Notes under the pieces: model-generated
Told to the model about the DNA's origin: nothing
Seen by the model: the letters and a program-made list of their open reading frames with translations, nothing else
Database searches by the model: none
Part shown: positions 52,207 to 64,000 of the stretch, one piece after another
How positions within the stretch are numbered: the stretch's first letter is position 1
Layout of the letters: each line of letters begins with the position of its first letter
From: Oerskovia flava
Lineage (GTDB): Bacteria; Actinomycetota; Actinomycetes; Actinomycetales; Cellulomonadaceae
Assembly (NCBI RefSeq): GCF_026163685.1
Contig: NZ_JAOXSR010000002.1
Location: 1 to 64,000 of the forward strand
Length of the DNA: 64,000 nt
Direction: 5' to 3'
Program-made: the position numbers and the translations under genes

Positions 52207-53019
52207 ATGACCGTTCTGGACGACATCGTCGCAGGTGTGCGCGAGGACCTCGCGGACCGCGAAGCGACGACCTCGCTGGACGCGCTCAAGGAACGTGCCG
52301 CGCGCGTGCCCGGGGCTCTCGAGTGCCTGAGTCGCCTCAAGGCCGACGACGCGGTCGCGGTGATCGCCGAGGTCAAGCGGTCGAGCCCGAGCAGGGGAGC
52401 GCTCGCCCCGATCTCCGACCCGGCGTCCCTGGCGTCCGAGTACGAGAAGGGCGGCGCCGCCGTCATCTCCGTGCTCACCGAGCAGCGCCGGTTCAACGGC
52501 AGCCTCGCCGACCTCGACGCCGTGCGGGCGAAGGTCGACATCCCCGTGCTCCGCAAGGACTTCGTGGTGACGCCGTACCAGGTGTGGGAGGCCCGCGCGC
52601 ACGGTGCGGACGTCGTCCTGCTCATCGTCGCCGCCCTCGAGCAGACCGTCCTGACCTCGCTCATCGAGCGGGTGCACTCCCTGGGCATGACCGCGCTCGT
52701 CGAGGTCCACACCCTCGAGGAGGTGACGCGGGCGCTCGACGCCGGTGCGCGCGTGGTCGGTGTCAACGCCCGCGACCTCAAGACCCTCGAGGTCGACCGC
52801 ACCACGTTCGCCCGCCTCGCCCCGGCCATCCCCGACGAGATCGTGCGCATCGCCGAGTCGGGCGTGCGCGGGCCGCACGACGTCATGGACTACGCACGAT
52901 CGGGGGCGCACGCCGTCCTCGTGGGCGAGGCGCTCGTGACCGACGACGCCCCGCGCGCCTCGGTCGCCGACCTCGTGGCGGCGGGTTCGCACCCGTCGCT
53001 GCGCGCCGTCCGGCACTGA
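52207..53019 (+). CDS. trpC: Indole-3-glycerol phosphate synthase
   Basis: 270 residues. (beta/alpha)8 barrel with [15 protein letters not shown] (catalytic Glu/Lys), [33 protein letters not shown] with the catalytic Lys, [20 protein letters not shown] and VLVGEALV. Monofunctional; no TrpF domain. Ribosome site GGGGAG/GGACG region upstream. Confidence 0.96.
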   Translation: MTVLDDIVAGVREDLADREATTSLDALKERAARVPGALECLSRLKADDAVAVIAEVKRSSPSRGALAPISDPASLASEYEKGGAAVISVLTEQRRFNGSLADLDAVRAKVDIPVLRKDFVVTPYQVWEARAHGADVVLLIVAALEQTVLTSLIERVHSLGMTALVEVHTLEEVTRALDAGARVVGVNARDLKTLEVDRTTFARLAPAIPDEIVRIAESGVRGPHDVMDYARSGAHAVLVGEALVTDDAPRASVADLVAAGSHPSLRAVRH

Positions 53020-53143
53020 CCAGCAGGCACCGAACGGCGCGACGGGCACCGACGGGCTCGCACGGACGACCCTGCCGACCATCCGAGCGCCTATCCGAGC
53101 TGTACATCCGCACCGACCACCCCGAACCAGGAGGCACTGACCC

Positions 53144-54403
53144 GTGACCGAACCGGTGTCCACCAGCCTGCAGAACCTCGAGGGCCCGTACTTCGGCGAC
53201 TTCGGGGGCCGGTACGTCCCCGAGGCGCTCATCGCCGCCCTGGACGAGCTCGACCGCGAGTGGCGTCGCGCCACCGCCGACCCGGGGTTCGCCGCAGAGC
53301 TGGCCGAGCTGCACCGCAGCTACTCGGGGCGTCCGAGCATCATCACGGAGGTGCGGCGCTTCGCCGAGCACGCGGGCGGTCAGCGGGTCCTGCTCAAGCG
53401 GGAGGACCTCAACCACACGGGGTCGCACAAGATCAACAACGTCCTCGGCCAGGCGCTGCTGACCCGGCGCATCGGCAAGAAGCGGGTCATCGCGGAGACC
53501 GGGGCCGGTCAGCACGGCGTCGCGACCGCGACCGCCGCCGCGCTGTTCGACCTCGAGTGCGTGGTCTACATGGGCGAGGAGGACACCCGGCGCCAGGCGC
53601 TCAACGTCGCCCGGATGCGGCTGCTCGGCGCCGAGGTGATCCCGGTCAAGACCGGCTCACGGACCCTCAAGGACGCCATCAACGAGGCGCTGCGGGACTG
53701 GGTGACGAACGTCGAGACGACCAACTACGTGTTCGGCACCGCCGCAGGTCCGCACCCGTTCCCCACGATGGTCAGGGACCTGCAACGGATCATCGGCGTC
53801 GAGGCGCGCCAGCAGGTGCTGGACCTCACGGGTCGCCTGCCCGACGCCGTCACGGCGTGCGTCGGCGGCGGGTCGAACGCGATCGGCATCTTCGACGCGT
53901 TCCTCGACGACGCGGGGGTCCGGCTGGTCGGCTTCGAGGCCGGTGGTGACGGTGTCGACACGGGGCGGCACGCCGCGACGATCACGGGCGGGGCACCCGG
54001 CGTCCTGCACGGCGCGCGGTCCTACCTCCTGCAGGACGAGGACGGGCAGACCCTCGAGAGCCACTCGATCTCGGCCGGGCTCGACTACCCGGGCGTGGGC
54101 CCGGAGCACTCCTACCTCGCGAGCATCGGCCGCGCCGAGTACCTGCCGGTGACGGACACCGAGGCGATGGAGGCCTTCCGCCTGCTGAGCCGGACCGAGG
54201 GGATCATCCCCGCGATCGAGTCGGCGCACGCCCTGGCGGGCACGCTCCGCCTCGGCCAGGAGGCGGCCGCCGCCGGCCGTACCGACGAGATCTACCTCGT
54301 GAACCTCTCCGGCAGGGGGGACAAGGACGTCGCGACCGCTGCCCGGTGGTTCGACCTCGTGGACGCAGACGCCGACCTCGGCGCGGAAGGAGCAGACGCG
54401 TGA
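53144..54403 (+). CDS. trpB: Tryptophan synthase beta chain
   Basis: 419 residues. PLP enzyme condensing indole with serine. PLP-binding Lys96 in HTGSHKINN, catalytic Glu in AETGAGQHG, phosphate loop GGGSNAIG, and GYLD-type [16 protein letters not shown] are intact. Standard TrpB1 length. Forms a 4-nt overlap with trpA. The 124-nt gap upstream contains AGGAGG 10 nt before GTG 53144. Confidence 0.97.
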   Translation: MTEPVSTSLQNLEGPYFGDFGGRYVPEALIAALDELDREWRRATADPGFAAELAELHRSYSGRPSIITEVRRFAEHAGGQRVLLKREDLNHTGSHKINNVLGQALLTRRIGKKRVIAETGAGQHGVATATAAALFDLECVVYMGEEDTRRQALNVARMRLLGAEVIPVKTGSRTLKDAINEALRDWVTNVETTNYVFGTAAGPHPFPTMVRDLQRIIGVEARQQVLDLTGRLPDAVTACVGGGSNAIGIFDAFLDDAGVRLVGFEAGGDGVDTGRHAATITGGAPGVLHGARSYLLQDEDGQTLESHSISAGLDYPGVGPEHSYLASIGRAEYLPVTDTEAMEAFRLLSRTEGIIPAIESAHALAGTLRLGQEAAAAGRTDEIYLVNLSGRGDKDVATAARWFDLVDADADLGAEGADA

Positions 54404-55320
54404 GCACACCGACCGAGCAGCGACCGGAGGGCACGCCCTCGACGGGCGCGCGGACCGCCGGGGTGCTCGACGCGCTCGCGGGCGACGGCCGCGCCGCGCT
54501 GGTCGGCTACCTCCCGGTGGGGTTCCCCACGGTGGAGCAGTCGATCGAGGCGGCGCTCACGCTGGTCGACAGCGGGGTCGACGTCATCGAGCTGGGCGTC
54601 CCCTACAGCGACCCGGTCATGGACGGCGCCACGATCCAGGACGCCGTCCAGACCGCGTTGCAGGCGGGGGTCCGGGTGCGGGACGTCTTCGGTGTCGTCG
54701 AGGCCGTGGCCGCGACCGGGACACCGACCCTCGTCATGACGTACGTGAACCCTGTGCTGCGCTACGGCGTCGAGGCGTTCGCGCGGGACCTCGCCGCGGC
54801 GGGTGGCGCGGGACTCATCACGCCCGACCTCATCCCGGACGAGGGCGCCGAGTGGATCGCCGCCTCCGACGCGCACGGTCTCGACCGGGTGTTCCTCGTC
54901 GCGCCGAGCTCGACGGACGCACGTCTCGCCTCCACGGCCGCGGCGTCCCGCGGCTTCGTCTACGCGGCGTCCACCATGGGAGTCACGGGGGAGCGCGCGC
55001 AGGTGGGCGCGGGCGCCGCGGCTCTGGTCGACCGCACGCGCCGGGCCGGCGCGACGCGCGTGTGCGTGGGCCTCGGCGTCTCGACCGCCGCCCAGGCGCG
55101 AGAGGTGGCCGGCTACGCGGACGGCGTGATCGTGGGGTCCGCGTTCGTGCGGCCGCTGCTCGGCGACGCACCGTGGTCCGAGCGCCTCGCGGCGCTGCGC
55201 GAGATCGCGACGGCGCTCGCCGAGGGTGTGCACGGTGCGCGGCGGACGGCCACGTCCTCTGCCGAGCCGGCGGCCGACACGACAGCCGGACCCACGACCG
55301 CACAGGAGGTGCGGGCATGA
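54400..55320 (+). CDS. trpA: Tryptophan synthase alpha chain
   Basis: 306 residues. Cleaves indole-3-glycerol phosphate. [10 protein letters not shown], the catalytic Glu in [16 protein letters not shown] with Asp in the same motif, [23 protein letters not shown] and [10 protein letters not shown] are present. A 35-residue Ala/Thr-rich tail extends beyond the barrel. Overlaps both trpB and lgt. Confidence 0.96.
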   Translation: MSTPTEQRPEGTPSTGARTAGVLDALAGDGRAALVGYLPVGFPTVEQSIEAALTLVDSGVDVIELGVPYSDPVMDGATIQDAVQTALQAGVRVRDVFGVVEAVAATGTPTLVMTYVNPVLRYGVEAFARDLAAAGGAGLITPDLIPDEGAEWIAASDAHGLDRVFLVAPSSTDARLASTAAASRGFVYAASTMGVTGERAQVGAGAAALVDRTRRAGATRVCVGLGVSTAAQAREVAGYADGVIVGSAFVRPLLGDAPWSERLAALREIATALAEGVHGARRTATSSAEPAADTTAGPTTAQEVRA

Positions 55321-56216
55321 GCGTCACGACCGCCGTCGGGCAGCTGGCCGCCGAGCTCTCTGCCGCTCTGCCGGCCGGGATCCCCAGCCCGTCCCAGCAC
55401 ACCTGGTACGTCGGGCCCTTCCCGCTGCGTGCGTACGCCCTCGCGATCCTCGCCGGCATCGGGGTGGCCCTGTGGCTCACCCGCAAGCGCTGGGTCGAGC
55501 GCGGCGGCAAGGCCGACGACGTCCTGGAGATCGCCTTCTGGGCGGTCCCGTTCGGCATCGTCGGCGGACGGATCTACCACGTCATCTCGACGCCCGCGCC
55601 CTACTGGGGCGAGGGCGGCGACCCGCTGAGGGCGCTCCGCATCTGGGACGGTGGTCTGGGCATCTGGGGAGCCGTCGCGCTGGGCGCGGTGGGTGCCTAC
55701 ATCGGGTGCCGCCGCCAGCGCGTGAGCTTCGCAGGATTCGCGGACGCGCTCGCTCCCGGCCTCCTGCTCGCGCAGGCGGTCGGCCGGCTCGGGAACTGGT
55801 TCAACCAGGAGCTCTACGGCTCGGAGACGACGCTGCCGTGGGGTCTCGAGATCGACGCCCACCCCGGCGTGCTGTTCCACCCCACGTTCCTCTACGAGAT
55901 GATCTGGAACGTCCTGGCCGCCGTGGCGCTCATCTATCTGGACCGACGGTTCCGCCTTGGTCATGGTCGGGTATTCTGGCTCTACGTTCTCTTCTACACG
56001 CTGGGCAGGGTGTGGATCGAGATGTTGCGCATCGACGAGGCCGAGCTCGTCCTGGGGGTCCGGCTGAACGTCTGGACCTCGATCCTGGTGGGAGTCGGTG
56101 CGTTGATAGCGTTTATCGTTGTCGGGCGCCGACACCCAGGGCGCGAGGAGACAGTACAGCTCGACCCTGTGGAGCCCGAGCAGGCGGATGCTGCGAGACC
56201 CGAACCAGGTCACTGA
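55317..56216 (+). CDS. lgt: Prolipoprotein diacylglyceryl transferase
   Basis: 299 residues, seven helices. Transfers diacylglycerol to the lipobox Cys of prolipoproteins. PLRAYALAILAGIGVALWL contains the conserved His-substitute region. The Lgt signature GRLGNWFNQELYG (Arg/Asn/Glu) and LFHPTFLYEMIWN are complete. Polar Glu/Pro-rich C-terminal tail. Coupled to trpA. Confidence 0.96.
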   Translation: MSVTTAVGQLAAELSAALPAGIPSPSQHTWYVGPFPLRAYALAILAGIGVALWLTRKRWVERGGKADDVLEIAFWAVPFGIVGGRIYHVISTPAPYWGEGGDPLRALRIWDGGLGIWGAVALGAVGAYIGCRRQRVSFAGFADALAPGLLLAQAVGRLGNWFNQELYGSETTLPWGLEIDAHPGVLFHPTFLYEMIWNVLAAVALIYLDRRFRLGHGRVFWLYVLFYTLGRVWIEMLRIDEAELVLGVRLNVWTSILVGVGALIAFIVVGRRHPGREETVQLDPVEPEQADAARPEPGH

Positions 56217-56317
56217 CGCATCAGTCATTCATAGGCGAGGCCGCCGGATCATCGTCCGGTGTCCTCAGTCATGTCCGTTGGGCCGACGACGTCCCAGTTC
56301 CCCCCAAGTTGGATCAA

Positions 56318-56335
56318 GCCCGGCCTCGGCCGGGC
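56318..56335 (+). promoter_or_regulatory. GC-rich hairpin in the gltB leader
   Basis: GCCCGGCC-TC-GGCCGGGC, a perfect 8-bp inverted repeat 20 nt before the gltB ATG. It could sequester the ribosome site or be part of an lgt terminator. Confidence 0.35.
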
Positions 56336-56354
56336 GCCTGTGAGGACGGTGTTG

Positions 56355-60903
<4,549 letters not shown>

Positions 60904-60911
<8 letters not shown>

Positions 60912-62370
60912 TCCCCGCGGATTCCTGAAGTCCCGGGAGCGGACGCTCCCGCCGAACCGTCCCGTCGAGGTGCGCCTGCGGGACTGGAAGGACGTGCACG
61001 CCCACCTCGAGGAGGGCCAGCCCTTCCTCAAGGAGCAGGCCGGTCGCTGCATGGACTGCGGCATCCCTTTCTGCCACCAGGGCTGCCCGCTCGGGAACCT
61101 CATCCCCGAGTGGAACGACCTCGTATGGCGCGAGCAGTGGGCCGACGCGATCGAGCGGCTGCACGAGACCAACAACTTCCCCGAGTTCACGGGCCGGGTC
61201 TGCCCGGCACCGTGCGAGTCGAGCTGCGTGCTGGGGATCAACCAGCCAGCCGTGACGATCAAGAACGTCGAGGTCTCGATCATCGACGAGGCGTTCGCGC
61301 GCGGCTACGTCGTCCCGCAGGTCCCGCAGCGGCTCACCGGCTCGACCGTCGCCGTCGTGGGCTCGGGCCCGGCGGGTCTTGCCGCGGCCCAGCAGCTCAC
61401 GCGTGCGGGGCACACCGTCGCGGTCTTCGAGCGTGACGACGCCATCGGAGGACTGCTGCGCTACGGCATCCCGGACTTCAAGCTCGAGAAGTTCCACATC
61501 GACCGCCGCATCGAGCAGATGCAGGCGGAGGGCACGCGATTTCGTCCCGGTGTCGAGATCGGCGTGGACATCACGTGGGACGAGCTGCGAACCCGGTACG
61601 ACGCCGTGGTGGTCGCGACCGGAGCGACGATCCCGCGCGGTCTCGACGTGCCGGGCAAGGACCTGCCGGGCGTCCACGTCGCCATGGACTTCTTGCACCA
61701 GGCGAACGCCGTCGTCGCGGGCCACAAGGTCCCGGACCAGATCGTCGCGACGGACAAGCACGTCATCATCATCGGTGGCGGCGACACCGGCTCGGACTGC
61801 CTGGGGACCTCACTGCGCCAGGGTGCCGCGAGCGTCACGACCCTCGCGATCGGCAAGCAGCCGCCTCTCGAGCGTTCGGCGGGCCAGCCCTGGCCCACCG
61901 ACCCGATCCTCTTCGAGGTGTCGAGCTCGCACGAGGAGGGCGGCGAACGCACGTACCTGGCCTCGACCGTCGAGTTCCTCGCGGACGACCAGGGAGCCGT
62001 GCGCGCCCTGACGGTCGCGGAGACGGAGTACCTGCCGGACGGGCGACGCGTGCCCAAGCCGGGCACCGAGCGTGAGATTCCTGCCGACCTCGTCCTCATC
62101 GCGATGGGCTTCACGGGGCCGGAGACCGACACGATCACCGCACAGGCCGGCGTCGAGCTGACCTCCCGCGGCCTGGTCGCGCGGGGCGACGACTTCTCGA
62201 CGGATCTCCCAGGGGTCTTCGTCGCCGGGGACGCCGGTCGTGGGCAGTCGCTCATCGTCTGGGCGATCGCCGAGGGACGGGCGGCCGCAGCGTCGGTCGA
62301 CGCGTACCTGCAGGGTGGGACGGAGCTTCCCGCTCCGGTACGCGCGGGGACGGTGTCGCTGCGCGCATGA
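60904..62370 (+). CDS. gltD: Glutamate synthase small subunit
   Basis: 488 residues. NADPH-oxidising beta subunit feeding electrons to GltB. Two 4Fe-4S motifs: [17 protein letters not shown] and [15 protein letters not shown] site [22 protein letters not shown] site [15 protein letters not shown], and the C-terminal FAD motif [22 protein letters not shown] start overlaps gltB by 8 nt. Confidence 0.97.
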
Positions 62371-62409
62371 GCGTGACCCCGACGCGGGGTGTCCTGCGCC
62401 GGGTCGATG

Positions 62410-62440
62410 AGCGGGGCATCCTAGGGAGGGGCACCCCGCT
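62410..62440 (+). promoter_or_regulatory. Inverted repeat and -10-like box upstream of pyk
   Basis: AGCGGGG (62410-62416) pairs with CCCCGCT (62434-62440) around a TAGGGA at 62422-62427. Upstream, ACCCCG-ACG-CGGGGT near 62376-62390 may terminate gltD. The arrangement suggests an operator over the pyk promoter. Confidence 0.35.
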
Positions 62441-62488
62441 GCGTGTCCGGTCTCGTCCGGGCGCCAGAAGAACAACGAGGCTGGAGAA

Positions 62489-63913
62489 ATGCGTAGAGCA
62501 AAGATCGTCTGCACCATCGGACCCGCGACCGAGTCGCCCGAGCAGATCCGGGCGCTGGTCGATGCCGGCATGGACGTCGCCCGCCTGAACCGTAGCCACG
62601 GGGAGTACTCGGTCCACGAGTCCGTGTATCGCAACGTGCGCGAGGCCGCGAAGGCGTCGGGGCGCTCGGTGGCCGTCCTCGTCGACCTGCAGGGTCCGAA
62701 GATCCGTCTGGGCCGGTTCGCCGAGGACGAGAAGCACTGGCTCGAGGAGGGCGACACCTTCACGATCACGACCGAGGACGTCGTCGGGACCAAGGAGCTC
62801 GTCTCGACGACCCACAAGGGTCTGCCGGGCGACGCCCGCGTCGGCGATCCGATCCTCATCGACGACGGCAAGGTGCTCGTCCGCGTCACCGCCGTGGAGG
62901 GCCCGCGCGTCGTCACCCGTGTCGAGGTGGCCGGCCCGGTCTCCAACAACAAGGGGCTCAACCTTCCGGGTGTCGCCGTCTCCGTGCCGGCCCTCTCCGA
63001 GAAGGACCGGGACGACCTGCGCTGGGCGCTGAAGCTCGGTGCGGACATCATCGCCCTGTCGTTCGTCCGGTCCGCCGAGGACTTCGCGGACGTCAAGCAG
63101 ATCATGGACGACGAGGGCCGTGTGGTCCCGGTCATCGCGAAGATCGAGAAGCCGCAGGCGGTCGACAACCTCGCGGAGATCGTGGACGCGTTCGACGGCG
63201 TGATGGTCGCCCGCGGTGACCTCGCGGTCGAGCTGCCGCTCGAGCAGGTCCCGCTCGTCCAGAAGCGCATCGTCGAGCTCGCACGTCGCAACGCCAAGCC
63301 CGTCATCGTCGCCACGCAGGTGCTGGAGTCGATGACGAACTCGCCGCGCCCTACCCGTGCGGAGGCCTCCGACTGCGCCAACGCCGTTCTCGACGGCGCG
63401 GACGCGGTCATGCTCTCGGGCGAGACGAGCGTCGGCGACTACCCGATCCTCACGGTCGAGACGATGGCCCGCATCATCGAGGCCACCGAGCAGCTCGGCC
63501 GCGAGCGCATCGCGCCCCTCGGCTCGACGCCGCACACGCGTGGCGGGGCGATCACCCGGGCCGCGGCCGAGATCGGTGAGATCCTCGGTGTGAAGTACCT
63601 GGTGACGTTCACCCAGTCCGGCGACTCGGCGCGGCGGATGTCGCGTCTGCGCGCGTCGATCCCTCTGCTGGCCTTCACGCCGCGCGAGGCCGTCCGCAAC
63701 GCGCTCTCGCTCACGTGGGGCACGCAGACCTACGAGGTCCCGAAGGTCGACAGCACGGACGCGATGGTCGGGCAGGTCGACTCGACCCTGCAGGCCAACG
63801 GCCTGGCCGAGGTCGGCGACCTGGTCGTCGTCGTGGCGGGTGCCCCGGTCGGGGTCTCCGGCACGACGAACTCGATCCTCGTGCACAAGATCGGCGACAA
63901 GACCGACGCCTGA
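62489..63913 (+). CDS. pyk: Pyruvate kinase
   Basis: 474 residues. Last step of glycolysis. RRAKIVCTIGPATES, LNRSHGEYSVH, VDLQGPKIRLG, the active-site loop VIAKIEKPQAVDN with catalytic Lys and Glu, GVMVARGDLAVELPLEQVP, ATQVLESMTNSPRPTRAEASD and DAVMLSGETSVGDYP are complete. No extra C-terminal PEP-utiliser domain. GGAG precedes the ATG. Confidence 0.97.
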   Translation: MRRAKIVCTIGPATESPEQIRALVDAGMDVARLNRSHGEYSVHESVYRNVREAAKASGRSVAVLVDLQGPKIRLGRFAEDEKHWLEEGDTFTITTEDVVGTKELVSTTHKGLPGDARVGDPILIDDGKVLVRVTAVEGPRVVTRVEVAGPVSNNKGLNLPGVAVSVPALSEKDRDDLRWALKLGADIIALSFVRSAEDFADVKQIMDDEGRVVPVIAKIEKPQAVDNLAEIVDAFDGVMVARGDLAVELPLEQVPLVQKRIVELARRNAKPVIVATQVLESMTNSPRPTRAEASDCANAVLDGADAVMLSGETSVGDYPILTVETMARIIEATEQLGRERIAPLGSTPHTRGGAITRAAAEIGEILGVKYLVTFTQSGDSARRMSRLRASIPLLAFTPREAVRNALSLTWGTQTYEVPKVDSTDAMVGQVDSTLQANGLAEVGDLVVVVAGAPVGVSGTTNSILVHKIGDKTDA

Positions 63914-63923
63914 CCGGTAGCGC

Positions 63924-63980
63924 ACGACGACGGCCCCGGCCCTCCTGGAGACTCCTCCGGAGGGCCGGGGCCGTCGTCGT
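63924..63980 (+). terminator. Strong terminator hairpin after pyk
   Basis: A 22-bp perfect stem (63924-63945 with 63959-63980, ACGACGACGGCC.../...GGCCGTCGTCGT) has a 13-nt loop that itself contains GGAG/CTCC. No T-tract, as usual in this phylum. Confidence 0.85.
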
Positions 63981-64000
63981 CCACGCCGGGGGTCCGTGGG

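Overview
The window is high-GC actinobacterial chromosome. The evidence is a complete Pup-proteasome locus (mpa, dop, pup, prcB, prcA, pafA), the mycothiol ligase mshC, an actinobacterial trp/lgt/glt/pyk gene order, frequent GTG starts, and many genes whose start codon lies 5-8 nt after a TANNNT-like -10 box (leaderless transcripts). Gene content and order resemble Cellulomonas-type Micrococcales; the genus is an inference.

Region 1 (about 1-13,871) is an accessory element ending in a tRNA-Leu(GAG) gene. Its right edge is a large serine recombinase (12129-13805) whose last codons lie inside the 3' end of the tRNA. The first 411 bases of the window are identical to the 5' end of that recombinase. 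At the left end this fragment runs in frame into the tail of an ImmA/IrrE-type HExxH metallopeptidase, giving a chimeric ORF followed by a 7-TM protein (DUF6545-like) and a degenerate PAP2-like membrane protein. The interior carries a leucine-rich-repeat protein of lower GC, a frameshifted membrane-protein gene, and a replication-type cargo: a second DNA polymerase III alpha, SSB, a membrane-anchored coiled-coil protein, a TM-anchored HNH nuclease and RNase HI. Two small translationally coupled ORFs precede the recombinase.

Region 2 (13.9-31.6 kb) is host housekeeping: AI-2E-type permease, DUF1905 protein, alanine dehydrogenase, GNAT acetyltransferase, M3 oligopeptidase, multicopper oxidase, M20 peptidase, DUF5703 protein, an acidic protein, aldo/keto reductase, UppP, CorA-like transporter, MshC, a PAC2 protein, CtaA, an alpha/beta hydrolase and a divergent MarR regulator sharing a clear operator.

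Region 3 (31.7-42.7 kb) is the proteasome neighbourhood: HAD phosphatase, site-2 protease, TrmI, Mpa ATPase, Dop, Pup, 20S beta and alpha subunits, PafA ligase and an FKBP lipoprotein. Dop deamidates Pup-Gln, PafA ligates Pup to substrates, Mpa unfolds them and PrcAB degrades them.

Region 4 (42.7-64 kb) is amino-acid biosynthesis: hisF, a TIGR03085-type protein, a heterodimeric ABC exporter with one degenerate ATP site, hisI, trpE, a block of small membrane proteins, trpC, trpB, trpA, lgt, gltB, gltD and pyk, closed by a long terminator hairpin. Apart from the element, the gene order is that expected of an actinobacterial core chromosome. The unusual material is concentrated in the first 13.9 kb.
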